Shown: positions 31,226 through 39,657 of the stretch, piece by piece | Layout: every line of letters begins with the position of its first letter | Numbering within the stretch: position 1 is the stretch's first letter | From: an uncultured bacterium | GTDB taxonomy: Bacteria > Actinomycetota > Coriobacteriia > Coriobacteriales > Atopobiaceae | Reading direction: 5' to 3' | Assembly (NCBI GenBank): GCA_905214865.1 | Contig: CAJMNO010000018.1 | Span: 1 to 48,505, forward strand | Length of the DNA stretch: 48,505 nucleotides | Notes under the pieces: model-generated | What the model was told of the DNA's origin: nothing | Seen by the model: the letters and a program-made list of their open reading frames with translations, nothing else | The model's database searches: none | Made by a program: the position numbers and the translations under genes

Positions 31226-32635
31226 CTAGTGGCTCTCCCCATGCGAGAGGGCCTTGACCATGGACTTGAAGGAGCGACCGCGCTCCGCCATGTTGGCAAA
31301 CTCGTCGAACGAGGAGCAGGCAGGCGAGAGGAGCACCACGTCTCCCTGCTCGGCGACCTCGACGGCCCTCTCGAACGCATCGGCGAGCCTACCAGCCCTG
31401 ATGACGCGCACGCCACCGCCGGCTGCCTCGACCGCGCGGGCGATCCTCTCCCCCGCCGCGCCAAAGCACACGGCCGCCTTGCAGTCGCGCGAGACCGCCG
31501 CCGCGAGCGACGTGAGGTCGGTGCCCTTGTCGTGGCCGCCGAGCATGACGACGATGCTGCCCGCGGGAAACGCCGTGAGCGCCTTCTCAACGGAGTCGGT
31601 GTTGGTCGCCTTGGAGTCGTTGACGAAGCGGACGCCGTCGACCTCGCCGCAGGGCTCGATGCGGTGCTCCAGGGGCTGGAACTCGAGGAGGCCTTCCCTC
31701 GCCAGGCCGTCCCCCACGCCCACCTCGAGCGCGATGGCAGCTGCCGCAAGGGCGTTCTCCTCGTTGTGGAGCCCCTTGATGTGGAGGTCGGACGCCGCGA
31801 CGAGCTCGTGCTCCGAGCCGTCGAGCCTGACCACGAGCATGCCGTCGCGCGCGAAGGCGGCGCACGCCGTCCCGGGGTCGCCCGCCACGTTGAGGTGCAG
31901 CACGCGCAGCCCCCGCGCCTCGAGCCTGTCGATGACCGCGAGGGTCCATGAGTCGTCCTCGCTCACGATGGCGAGGTCGCCCGCGCCGAGGTTGGCGAAG
32001 ACCTTCTCCTTGGCGGCGGCGTAGTTCTCCATGGTGCCGTGCCACTCCAGGTGGTCGGGGGTGACGTTGAGGAGGCAGGCGATGCGCGGGTGGAGCCTGC
32101 TGGTGACGGCGAGCTGGAAGCTGGAGAGCTCGGCCACGAACCACTCGCCCTCGGGCCTCCTGGCCACCTCGTCAATGCACAGGTTGCCGATGTTGCCCAC
32201 CGCGACGGCGGGGACAACCTTGCAGATGAGCTCGGTCGCGAGCGTGGTCGTGGTGGTCTTTCCGTTGGAGCCGGTGATGGCGACCCACCTCTGGGGGCTC
32301 TCGCGCCACGCGAACTCGGGTTCGCTCACGACCTCCGCCGAGCACCTCAAGGCGGCCGAGAAGAACGGGCAGAACTCGGATATGCCGGGAGAGGCGACGC
32401 AGAGGTCGTACTCCCCGCGGACGTCCTCGGTCCCCAGGACGACGTCGATGCCGGCCGACCGGAGGGCGCGGGACGCCTCCCCCTCGCTCGAGGTGGCGCC
32501 GCCGTACAGCGTCACGGACGAGACGCGCGAGCGCGGCTGCGCGGCAAGGTAGCCGGCGACGGCGCGGCCGCTCTTGCCCAGGCCAAGCACGAGGACGCGG
32601 CCAAGGGGCCTGAGGTTGCTGTTCTCATCGGACAT
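31226..32635 (-). CDS. murD: UDP-N-acetylmuramoylalanine--D-glutamate ligase
   Basis: MurD adds D-glutamate to UDP-MurNAc-L-Ala. The 469-residue product has an N-terminal UDP-binding fold (VLVLGLGKSGRAVAGYLA), the P-loop VAITGSNGKTTTTTLATEL, the central NVTPDHLEWHGTMENYAAAK, the VNDSKATNTDSVEKAL segment and a C-terminal LSPACSSFDEFANMAERG. The gene ends one base before ftsW begins and starts 12 bases after the mraY stop. Confidence 0.95.
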   Translation of the reverse strand: MSDENSNLRPLGRVLVLGLGKSGRAVAGYLAAQPRSRVSSVTLYGGATSSEGEASRALRSAGIDVVLGTEDVRGEYDLCVASPGISEFCPFFSAALRCSAEVVSEPEFAWRESPQRWVAITGSNGKTTTTTLATELICKVVPAVAVGNIGNLCIDEVARRPEGEWFVAELSSFQLAVTSRLHPRIACLLNVTPDHLEWHGTMENYAAAKEKVFANLGAGDLAIVSEDDSWTLAVIDRLEARGLRVLHLNVAGDPGTACAAFARDGMLVVRLDGSEHELVAASDLHIKGLHNEENALAAAAIALEVGVGDGLAREGLLEFQPLEHRIEPCGEVDGVRFVNDSKATNTDSVEKALTAFPAGSIVVMLGGHDKGTDLTSLAAAVSRDCKAAVCFGAAGERIARAVEAAGGGVRVIRAGRLADAFERAVEVAEQGDVVLLSPACSSFDEFANMAERGRSFKSMVKALSHGESH

Positions 32636-32647
32636 AGCGACACCTAC

Positions 32648-33679
32648 CTACCCAAGCTGGAAGTACAGGGCGAAGCCGAGGGTGGCGAACGCGGCGGAGA
32701 CGATCCAGAAGCGGATGACGACCTTCGTCTCGCTCCAGCCCTTCTTCTCGAAGTGGTGGTGGATGGGAGCCATGAGGAAGACCCTCTTGCCGGTCGCCTT
32801 GAAGCTCACCACCTGGATGATGACGGAGAGGGCCTCGATGATGAACAGGCCGCCCATGACGAGCGAGGTCACCTCGGTCTTGGTGAGGATGGCGAGGGCC
32901 GCGAAGGCGGCGCCCAGGGCGAGCGAGCCCGTGTCGCCCATGAAGATCGAGGCGGGATAGCAGTTGAACCAGAGGAAGCCGATGCACGCACCGGCGATGG
33001 CCGCGGCGAAGACCGCGAGGTTCCTCTCGCCAAAGCTGAAGGCGACCATGGACATGGCCAGCATCACCACGAGGATGCAGCCGCCCGCGAGGCCGTCGAG
33101 GCCGTCGGTGAGGTTGACGGCGTTGGAGAGGCCTGCCATGAGGAGGAACACGAAGAACACGTAGAGCCACGGGATGCGGATGGTCGCGCCTCCCACGTGC
33201 AGGATGGAGGTGAGGACCCCCAGGTCGAGGTAGCCGCCACCGGGGAACTCGAGCGTGGGCTGCACATGGCAGAGGTTGACCGCGCCAAGGCAGAACAGGA
33301 CCGAGATCGCGATGAGGCCGGCCATCTTCTGCGACGGCGTGAGGCCGAGGGAGCGCCTGTGGGCGACGCTCTCGATGTCGTCGAGCAGGCCCAGCGAGCC
33401 GGTGGCGAGCGTCGCGAGCATGGCGAGCACCAGGCCGGGCGTCCACTTTGCCTGGATCAGGCAGGTCACGAACATCCCCAGGAGGATGATCACGCCGCCC
33501 ATGGTGGGCGTGCCCTGCTTGACGAGGTGGCGCTGCGGGCCGTCGGCCCTGACCTGCTGGCCCACCCCCTCATGGCGCATCATCTTGATGAAGAACGGCA
33601 TGATCGCACCCGTGATGAGGGCCGCGATGCCAATGGACAGGAAGATCTGGTACGTGGGGTAGCTCGGGTTTCCGAACAT
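32648..33679 (-). CDS. mraY: Phospho-N-acetylmuramoyl-pentapeptide transferase
   Basis: MraY transfers phospho-MurNAc-pentapeptide to undecaprenyl phosphate, making lipid I. The 343-residue protein has ten membrane helices and the expected cytosolic motifs: QHRRSLGL-type loop after DDIESVAHR, NLTDGLDGLAGG with the aspartates that bind Mg, FMGDTGSLALGAAFA, and the HHHFEKKGWSE loop. It sits between murF and murD as in most dcw clusters, with its ATG directly after the murF stop. Confidence 0.96.
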   Translation of the reverse strand: MFGNPSYPTYQIFLSIGIAALITGAIMPFFIKMMRHEGVGQQVRADGPQRHLVKQGTPTMGGVIILLGMFVTCLIQAKWTPGLVLAMLATLATGSLGLLDDIESVAHRRSLGLTPSQKMAGLIAISVLFCLGAVNLCHVQPTLEFPGGGYLDLGVLTSILHVGGATIRIPWLYVFFVFLLMAGLSNAVNLTDGLDGLAGGCILVVMLAMSMVAFSFGERNLAVFAAAIAGACIGFLWFNCYPASIFMGDTGSLALGAAFAALAILTKTEVTSLVMGGLFIIEALSVIIQVVSFKATGKRVFLMAPIHHHFEKKGWSETKVVIRFWIVSAAFATLGFALYFQLG

Positions 33680-35128
33680 CTACTCCAGCACCCCCTTAAC
33701 GAACTGGTCGAGGTTCACGGAACGGGAGGCCTTGACCAGCACGAGGTCGGTCGGCCTGAGGATGGGGGCGATGACCGAGAGCGCCTCGCCCACGTTGGGG
33801 AGGAGCTCGAGCCTGTCCTCGGAGAAGCCCATGGTGAGGGCTGCCTCACGCATCTCGGCGGCGCCCTCGCCCCCCACGAGGACCAGGAGGTCGAGCGGCT
33901 TGGCGGCGGCGTAGGCGCCCACGTACCCGTGGAGGCGAGGCCCCTCCCCGCCAAGCTCGCCGATCTCGCCCAGCACGGCGACCCTGCGGCCCTCGCACGC
34001 CATGGAGCAGAGGACGTCGAGCGCCGCCGCCATGGAGCTGGGGCTCGCGTTGTACGAGTCGTCGATGAGCCGCGGCTTGCCCGGGGCGGTCACGACCTCC
34101 ATGCGCATGTGCGTCTGGGGCATCGAGGCGATGGCGGAAGCCGCCTGGTGGCGGTCGACGCCCAGCCTGTCGGCGATGCCCATGGCAAGCAGGAAGTCCC
34201 ACACCACGTGCCGGCCGGGGATGGGGAGCGAGACGCGCTCCTCCCAGCCGTCGGCGAACGAGAGCGTGAGCGAGGGGAGGGACTCCGCATCGAGCTCGAT
34301 GTCGAGCGCCCTGGGGGAGCAGCCCCCCGCGGTGCCCACATAGGTCACGTCGACGCCGCGCGGCTTGGCGTACTCGCCCTCGATGAGGCGGGCGAAGTCG
34401 TTGTCCGCCGTCATCTCCAGGCAGGGGGCGACGCCGTTCTGCGGGCGGTCGCTCGGTCCCATGGACGAGAGGATCTCGGCCTTGGCGCGCGCGATGTTCT
34501 CCCTGCTGCCCAACAGGCCTATGTGGCTCGTGCCCACGTTGGTGATGAGCGCGACCGTGGGCCTTGCGACGGCCGAGAGGCGCGTGAGCTCGCCCTTGTG
34601 GTTCATGCCCATCTCGGCGACGAGCACCTGGTCGTCCTCCGAGGCGGAGAGCACGGTGAGCGGCAGCCCGATGAGGTTGTTGAAGTTGCCTGCCGTGGCA
34701 TGCACCCGATAGCGCGTCGCGAGCGCGGCGGCGAGCATGTCCTTGGTCGTGGTCTTGCCCACGGACCCCGTGACGCCCACCACGACCCACTGGGGGTTCT
34801 GAGAGCGCCACCAGGCGGCAAGGCGGAGCATGAACTCCGTCGCGTCGTCGCCCTCGGCGCGAAGCACGGCGCAGCCGTGGGCCCTCGCGGCGGAGAGGAC
34901 GTCCTCGCCGGGCTCCTCGGTCATCACGACGGCGGATGCCCCCGCGTCGATCGCGCCGGGCGCGAACCTGTTCCCGTTGACCCTCTCGCCCGGGAAGCAC
35001 ACGAAGGTGTCCCCCTCCCCCACCTTCCTGGAGTCGGTTTGGACGGTGGAGGCGACGATGGACCCGTCGCCAAGCTCGACGGAGGCTCCGGTGGCCCCCG
35101 CCATGGCAGAAACGCTGATTGAGAACAT
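33680..35128 (-). CDS. murF: UDP-N-acetylmuramoyl-tripeptide--D-Ala-D-Ala ligase
   Basis: MurF completes the cytosolic precursor by adding D-Ala-D-Ala. The 482-residue product shows VQTDSRKVGEGDTFVCFPG in the N-terminal domain, the P-loop VVGVTGSVGKTTTKDM, AEMGMNHKGE, and the C-terminal RLIDDSYNASPSSM. The ATG at 35128 has AGAGGAAT upstream; an in-frame ATG 25 codons earlier would overlap ftsI and lacks a ribosome site. Confidence 0.95.
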   Translation of the reverse strand: MFSISVSAMAGATGASVELGDGSIVASTVQTDSRKVGEGDTFVCFPGERVNGNRFAPGAIDAGASAVVMTEEPGEDVLSAARAHGCAVLRAEGDDATEFMLRLAAWWRSQNPQWVVVGVTGSVGKTTTKDMLAAALATRYRVHATAGNFNNLIGLPLTVLSASEDDQVLVAEMGMNHKGELTRLSAVARPTVALITNVGTSHIGLLGSRENIARAKAEILSSMGPSDRPQNGVAPCLEMTADNDFARLIEGEYAKPRGVDVTYVGTAGGCSPRALDIELDAESLPSLTLSFADGWEERVSLPIPGRHVVWDFLLAMGIADRLGVDRHQAASAIASMPQTHMRMEVVTAPGKPRLIDDSYNASPSSMAAALDVLCSMACEGRRVAVLGEIGELGGEGPRLHGYVGAYAAAKPLDLLVLVGGEGAAEMREAALTMGFSEDRLELLPNVGEALSVIAPILRPTDLVLVKASRSVNLDQFVKGVLE

Positions 35129-35150
35129 CGATTCCTCTCCCACTTGGGGC

Positions 35151-36947
35151 CTATGAGCTCGTGCCGGACGTGGGCTCCACGCCCAGGTCCGAGAGAGCAG
35201 CACTCATGATAGTCGAGAACAGGGGGGCGGCAGATGAGGTGGCCAGATATGGAGTTCCGTTGAGACCCACGTACACCAGGACCTTGGGGTCGTCCGCGTT
35301 GGCGAAGCCGATGAGCGAGCTCACGTAGCTGTTGGCTATGTAGGAGCCCGTCTCGCCCGCCTGCTCGCCCGTGCCGGTCTTGCCCGCCACGTCGTAGCCG
35401 TCCACCTGGGCGGCGGTCGCGGTGCCCTCCTGCACGACGGTCCGCATCATGTCGGTGACCTGGTCGGCGGTCTCCTTCGAGACCGAGGTCCCCGTGCTCT
35501 TCCACTCCACAGTCTCGCCACCCTTCTTCACGAGGAAGTGGGGCGTGGTGAGCGTCCCGTCGTCCGCGATGGAGTCGACCGCCTTGACCATCTGCACCAG
35601 CGGGATGGCCAGCGACTGGCCAAACGACATGGCGCCCAGGCTCGCGTTGTCGTAGTGCTCGCGGGTCTTGACGATGCCGGCGACCTCGCCGGGGAAGTCG
35701 ATCCCCGTCTTGGAGCCGATGCCAAACTTCTCGATACCGCTGGCAAAGGTGTCGGCGCCTATCACCTGCTGTGCCACGAGGGCCGTTCCCGCGTTGGACG
35801 AGCGCCTGAGGATCTCTCGCACCGACATGTTCATCTCGTAGCTTCGGTTGTCGTCGTCGCCGACCCAGTCGCTGCCCACCTGCACCTTTGCGGGGACGTC
35901 GAACGTGCTGTCCGGGGTGATGAGGCCGTTGTCGATGCCGATTGCCATGGTCAGCAGCTTGAAGATGGAGCCGGGCTCAAACGATGACGAGACGAGCTTG
36001 AGGCTGGTCGCCCCGTCCTCGATCGTCGAGGTGTCGGTGACGTCGAACATCGGGGTCGAGCACGCGGCCAGGATCTCGCCCGTGCTGGGGTCGGTGACCA
36101 TGACCGAGCCCGAGTCGGCCGAGTAGTCCTTGACGCCCTGGGCGATCGTCTCCTCCGCGACCTTCTGGATGTCGATGTCGAGGGAGATGACGATGTCCGT
36201 GCCGTCCTTGGCCTCCTTGGTCTGGGCGGTCTCGCCGGCGATGGGCGTCCCGCCACTGCCGGTCTCGAAGATCATCTCGCCGTCCGTGCCCTTGAGGATG
36301 TCGTTGTAGTAGAGCTCGAGGCCGGTGAGGCCGTCGCCGTCCGTGCCCACGATTCCCAGGACCTGGCTTCCCACCGACCCGTACGGGTACACGCGCCGCA
36401 CGTCGCTGAGGTAGTAGACCCCCGAGATGTTGGCCTTGGCGAGGTCCTCCTTCACCTGGTCGGCGACGGAGTTGTCCACCTTGCGCTTGAGGTAGGCGAA
36501 GGTGGTGTCCTGGGTGAGAATCGAGAGGAAGTCGCTCTCTTCGGCACCGGTGTCCTCGGCGAGGATCTTGGCGGCCTCCTCGATGGAGCCCGCCTGGACC
36601 TCGTTGGGGTTGCAGTAGATGGTGGTGCAGTCCTGGCTCATGGCGAGGACGTTGCCGTTGCGGTCGTAGATGGTGCCGCGCTTGGCCTGGATGGTGACGG
36701 TGTTGGTGCGCATGGCCTCGGCCTGCCTGCTCAGGTTCGAGGCTTCGAACACCTGGAGGTAGACGAGCTTGCCCGCCACGATCGCCGCCAGGACGGCGGC
36801 GATGACCATGAGGATCTTGGCGTTTGAGTCGAAGTCAGGGCCGCCGCGGCGGAGCGACCGCATGCGGCGCCGTCGTGACGCCTCGTCGTAGGAGGCCTCC
36901 GGACCGGGATTCCTCCCGCGTCGGCTGTTGTCTCGTGTGCTTCTCAC
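35151..36947 (-). CDS. ftsI: Septal transpeptidase FtsI (class B PBP)
   Basis: The cross-linking enzyme partnered with FtsW. The 598-residue product has a short basic cytosolic part, a membrane helix at about 44-66, the pedestal domain beginning AKRGTIYDRNGNVLA, and a penicillin-binding domain with Ser327-x-x-Lys330 (PGSIFK), the SSN motif at 383-385 and KTG at 523-525. It ends without PASTA domains, in a short polar tail. It follows ftsL by 11 bases. Confidence 0.95.
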   Translation of the reverse strand: MRSTRDNSRRGRNPGPEASYDEASRRRRMRSLRRGGPDFDSNAKILMVIAAVLAAIVAGKLVYLQVFEASNLSRQAEAMRTNTVTIQAKRGTIYDRNGNVLAMSQDCTTIYCNPNEVQAGSIEEAAKILAEDTGAEESDFLSILTQDTTFAYLKRKVDNSVADQVKEDLAKANISGVYYLSDVRRVYPYGSVGSQVLGIVGTDGDGLTGLELYYNDILKGTDGEMIFETGSGGTPIAGETAQTKEAKDGTDIVISLDIDIQKVAEETIAQGVKDYSADSGSVMVTDPSTGEILAACSTPMFDVTDTSTIEDGATSLKLVSSSFEPGSIFKLLTMAIGIDNGLITPDSTFDVPAKVQVGSDWVGDDDNRSYEMNMSVREILRRSSNAGTALVAQQVIGADTFASGIEKFGIGSKTGIDFPGEVAGIVKTREHYDNASLGAMSFGQSLAIPLVQMVKAVDSIADDGTLTTPHFLVKKGGETVEWKSTGTSVSKETADQVTDMMRTVVQEGTATAAQVDGYDVAGKTGTGEQAGETGSYIANSYVSSLIGFANADDPKVLVYVGLNGTPYLATSSAAPLFSTIMSAALSDLGVEPTSGTSS

Positions 36948-36958
36948 GAGAGAGAAGT

Positions 36959-37444
36959 CTACGACTCCGAGGCCGCGGCCTGAGCCTGCTGGGCGGATTG
37001 CGCATCATCTGCAGAAGCGGTGGCGGAGGACTGGTCCGAGCTCCCCAGGGTGATCGTTTCGGTGGAGGTGGGGCGGACCATGCCATAGTTCTCGGTTGCG
37101 ATGAGGTCGATGCGGGACGAGCTGGAGAGCACCGAGTGCTCGATCTGGAGCTCGCCGTTGTCGTCCTCGGAGGTCGAGATCTTCTGCTCCAGGGCGGCGT
37201 TCTGCTGGAGGGTGGCGACCGTCGCGCTGGTCATGGCGACCCTGACGGCCCCAAGGGCGAGAAGGGCGACCGTGCAGACCATGAAGATCTCGAACCTGCG
37301 GAGGAACCTCCCCGAGACCCCCTGCCTGGCCCGGGCGTCCAACCCGCCGCCCTCGACGACCTCGAAGGGAGCGTGACGCTCTACCTCCTGCGTACGCCTC
37401 TCGGCGGCGTCGAGGACACGTGCCTCGGACCCTGCGTACCTCAT
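36959..37444 (-). CDS. ftsL: FtsL-like cell division protein
   Basis: A bitopic protein of 161 residues placed exactly where ftsL lies, between rsmH and ftsI. It has a cytosolic part of about 48 residues, one membrane helix (about 49-71, RRFEIFMVCTVALLALGAVR region) and an external heptad-rich segment (VATLQQNAALEQKIS, ELQIEHSVLSSSSRI) ending with ENYGMVRPTSTETI, typical of FtsL. A Ser/Ala/Gln tail follows. FtsL sequences diverge widely, so the call rests on topology and synteny. Confidence 0.8.
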   Translation of the reverse strand: MRYAGSEARVLDAAERRTQEVERHAPFEVVEGGGLDARARQGVSGRFLRRFEIFMVCTVALLALGAVRVAMTSATVATLQQNAALEQKISTSEDDNGELQIEHSVLSSSSRIDLIATENYGMVRPTSTETITLGSSDQSSATASADDAQSAQQAQAAASES

Positions 37445-37573
37445 GGTTTGCCCCTCTTTGCTGAAGGCAGCCGGGCGAGCCCGGCTGCGTTGGTGGTGTG
37501 ATGGTGGTTCGTTTGAGCTGCGTTGTTCTGCGTTGGTGGTGCCTGCTGCTGCGTTTGTTGGTTCGTTCGTTGC
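37445..37573 (-). promoter_or_regulatory. C/A-rich spacer with strong hairpin before ftsL
   Basis: The transcribed strand of this 129-bp spacer is almost free of T between the rsmH stop and the hairpin and repeats short units (AACGCAG four times, AACGAACCA twice). It is followed by a perfect 10-bp stem, GCAGCCGGGC / GCCCGGCTGC (37467-37488), 20 bases before the ftsL start. No T-run follows, so an RNA-stability or translation-control role fits better than termination. Confidence 0.5.
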
Positions 37574-38587
37574 CTATGCACGCGGCCTCGCGGCCGGTTG
37601 TGCCTCCTTCTCCCCCTCGTGCGTGACGTCGAGCTTGACCGCCACGCGCAGGAGGGCGCTGCGCGACCGAGGGTTCCGTCGCACCTCCCCCTCGCTGGCC
37701 TTGAGGGGCCTCTTGGTCTTGACGCTGACTATCGGCACGTGACCGCACACGCACACCGGGAGGTCCGGCGGACATGTGCATCCCTGCGAGAGTTCCGAGA
37801 ACACGTGCTTGACGATCCGGTCCTCCAGGGAGTGGTAGGAGATGACGCAGATCCTACCGCCCGTGTTTGCCCAGCGGACCGCTGCCCTAAGGCCTTGGTC
37901 CAGTACGTCCAGCTCGTGGTTCACCTCGATGCGCAGGGCCTGGAAGGTCTTGCGGGCGGGATGCCCCCCATGCCTCCTGCCGGCGGCTGGGATGGCCTCC
38001 TTCACGACCTCGACCAGCTGGAGCGTGGTCTCGATCGGCTCTTTCTCGCGCCGGCGGACGATGTGCCGGGCGATGGAGCTGGCGTACCTCTCGTCCCCAT
38101 AGACGCGGAGTATCCGGGCGAGGTCGGCTTCGTTGTAGTGGTTTATGACCTCAGCTGCGGTTAGGGTGTTGTTGCCCGGATCCATGCGCATGTCGAGTGG
38201 GGCGTCCTCGTGGTATGAGAACCCCCTCTCGGGGATGTCGAGTTGCGGGGAGGAGACCCCCAGGTCGAAGAGGAAGCAGTCCACTCCGGGGACCTCGGCC
38301 TCGACGAGAAGGTCGTCGAGCGAGCCGAAGTTGCCCTTGAGGAAGCGGTGCTCCGCCCCGGGGACCTCGCGCGCGAAGCGCTCGGCCGCGGCGGAGAGGG
38401 CCATGTCGTCCTGGTCGATGCCAATGGACAGGCCGTCGGGCTGGATCCTCCTGGCCATCTCCACCGAGTGTCCGGCCCCGCCGAGCGTGCAGTCGCAGAC
38501 CACCTCGCCCGGCTGTGGGTCGAGGGCGGAGAGGACCTCCTCGAGCATCACGGGTACGTGCCGATATTCTGCTGTCAAGACCCTCAC
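37574..38587 (-). CDS. rsmH: 16S rRNA (cytosine-1402-N4) methyltransferase
   Basis: RsmH (MraW) methylates N4 of C1402 in 16S rRNA using S-adenosylmethionine. The 337-residue product has the SAM site CDCTLGGAGHSVEMAR, GIDQDDMALSAA, DCFLFDLGVSSPQLD and PERGFSYHEDAPLDMRM. The C-terminal CVISYHSLEDRIVKHVF and NPRSRSALLRV signatures complete it. It is the second gene of the dcw operon, ten bases after mraZ. Confidence 0.96.
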   Translation of the reverse strand: MRVLTAEYRHVPVMLEEVLSALDPQPGEVVCDCTLGGAGHSVEMARRIQPDGLSIGIDQDDMALSAAAERFAREVPGAEHRFLKGNFGSLDDLLVEAEVPGVDCFLFDLGVSSPQLDIPERGFSYHEDAPLDMRMDPGNNTLTAAEVINHYNEADLARILRVYGDERYASSIARHIVRRREKEPIETTLQLVEVVKEAIPAAGRRHGGHPARKTFQALRIEVNHELDVLDQGLRAAVRWANTGGRICVISYHSLEDRIVKHVFSELSQGCTCPPDLPVCVCGHVPIVSVKTKRPLKASEGEVRRNPRSRSALLRVAVKLDVTHEGEKEAQPAARPRA

Positions 38588-38597
38588 CCCCTCCTGG

Positions 38598-39026
38598 CTA
38601 GTCGTCGAACATGAGGTCGTCGAGGCTCTCGATCTGCTCGTCCATCGCCTTGAACGCGGCGGCGGACCAGATCTCGAAGTGGTCGTCGTTTCCGATGACC
38701 GTGACCTCGCGCTCGATCCCCAGCTTCTGGAGCGCCTCCGCGCTGACCTTGCCCAGTGCGATCCGCCCCGCGGAGTCGACCTCCACCGTGACGGTGCGAC
38801 GCATGAGCAGGCTGTGCAGCTGCACGTCCCTCCTGTTGCGGGGGTTGAGCCCCTGGGGGAAGAAGCTGGACACCCAAGCCTTGTGGCTCTCGGGGGTGAA
38901 GCCGTAGATCGCGTCGTCGAGGGGGACCAGGCAGACTGTGTCGCCCACCTGCTTGCGAAACGAGGCGGGAAGGGTCAGACGGGACTTGGCATCCAGATTG
39001 TGCTGGAAGGTGCCAGTAAGGTACAT
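38598..39026 (-). CDS. mraZ: Transcriptional regulator MraZ
   Basis: MraZ is a ring-forming DNA-binding protein that represses the dcw operon through direct repeats before its own gene. The 142-residue product holds two SpoVT-AbrB-like halves, each with the conserved pattern: YLTGTFQHNLDAKSRLTLP at the start and TVEVDSAGRIALG in the second. The ATG at 39026 is chosen over a longer frame to 39203 because GGGAGGAGGGG lies just upstream and family members begin here; the longer frame would also run through the promoter. It is the first gene of the division cluster. Confidence 0.95.
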   Translation of the reverse strand: MYLTGTFQHNLDAKSRLTLPASFRKQVGDTVCLVPLDDAIYGFTPESHKAWVSSFFPQGLNPRNRRDVQLHSLLMRRTVTVEVDSAGRIALGKVSAEALQKLGIEREVTVIGNDDHFEIWSAAAFKAMDEQIESLDDLMFDD

Positions 39027-39079
39027 GTCCCCTCCTCCCTTGGTGCAGGGAGTGTGCTCCCCTCGAAAACGTGAGTCTA

Positions 39080-39120
39080 ATAATAGGGCAAGTCCCCCAC
39101 TTCGCAACACATTGTCCCAC
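39080..39120 (-). promoter_or_regulatory. mraZ promoter with MraZ-box array
   Basis: On the minus strand TTGCGA (39102-39107) and TATTAT (39080-39085) are 16 bp apart. Three boxes with 10-bp period overlap the -35 and spacer: GTGGG (39116-39120), GTGTT (39106-39110) and GTGGG (39096-39100). E. coli MraZ binds TGGGN repeats separated by five bases, the same spacing, so autorepression is likely. Confidence 0.65.
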
Positions 39121-39490
39121 CCAACGGCAACTTTTCGTCCCGGGGGTCTGGTAGGGTCGCCAGGCGGCCCCACATCTCGTGGAAACAGACGTTCGCACCA
39201 CAAGGGAGCGACCGCCCGTCCGCTAGGTTGAAAAGGAGATTGTGAAGGGTTGGTGAAACCGCAGGTCAGCGTTATTTCCGCAGGTAAATAGGCCTGTATA
39301 TCTCACTTGCAGGCATTGTGGCCCACCTCTGGGGGCCGTGCGTGGCGCGGTGTGGGACGCCGGTGGGAGGGAATGTGGGAGGGCGGGAGGGGCCCTCTTT
39401 CGGTTGGTGGGAGGGATTCCCACACCGGGTGGGAGGATGTCCCACCGTGAGGTTGCGCCCGATGCCGAGTCCCACTGCGTCCCCTGCCGG

Positions 39491-39552
39491 TTCCGGGGCG
39501 GGATGCTTAGCACCGCTAAGCCTCTTGTCGATTCCGGGACGGGATGCTTAGC
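39491..39552 (+). repeat. Tandem repeat pair, period 41 bp
   Basis: A 21-bp core beginning TTCCGGG and ending GGGATGCTTAGC occurs at 39491-39511 and 39532-39552 with one mismatch. In the first copy the end folds into a perfect hairpin GCTTAGC-ACC-GCTAAGC (39505-39521). Confidence 0.75.
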
Positions 39553-39590
39553 CGCACTAGCCCTCGCGCGGGTTTTTCGCCGAGAACCTG

Positions 39591-39657
39591 CACGAGGCCT
39601 AGCATCGCTAAGCAGACGGGACCCCCAAAATCCACGAGGCCTAGCATCGCTAAGCAG
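39591..39657 (-). repeat. Tandem repeat pair, period 42 bp, inverted relative to the preceding pair
   Basis: An exact 25-bp sequence (starting CACGAGGCCTAGC and ending GCTAAGCAG) occurs at 39591-39615 and 39633-39657. Read on the other strand it resembles the two preceding copies, so the four units form a head-to-head block of about 170 bp. Each carries the GCTTAGC/GCTAAGC or CTAGC dyad. Confidence 0.75.

Noticed and set aside
32039..35122. A plus-strand open frame of about 1000 codons opposite mraY, murF and murD
   Set aside because: It lies antisense to three certain cell-wall genes. High GC leaves long open antisense frames, and its composition (Gly/Arg/His/Glu-rich, no motif) is that of a shadow.
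39027..39203. N-terminal extension of mraZ
   Set aside because: It would run through the -10, -35 and MraZ boxes, and the conserved start with a strong ribosome site is at 39026.
39229..39256. Mini-frame encoding MKGW after AAGGAG, as a leader peptide
   Set aside because: Only four codons, no terminator or antiterminator structure follows, and no biosynthetic gene lies downstream on that strand.
39559..39575. Terminator at CCCTCGCGCGGG followed by TTTTT
   Set aside because: The stem is only three pairs before mismatches, too weak for a rho-independent terminator.
39591..39657. CRISPR-like repeat
   Set aside because: Only two exact copies in this orientation with a 17-bp spacer, no cas genes, and inverted partners beside them; it does not fit a CRISPR array.
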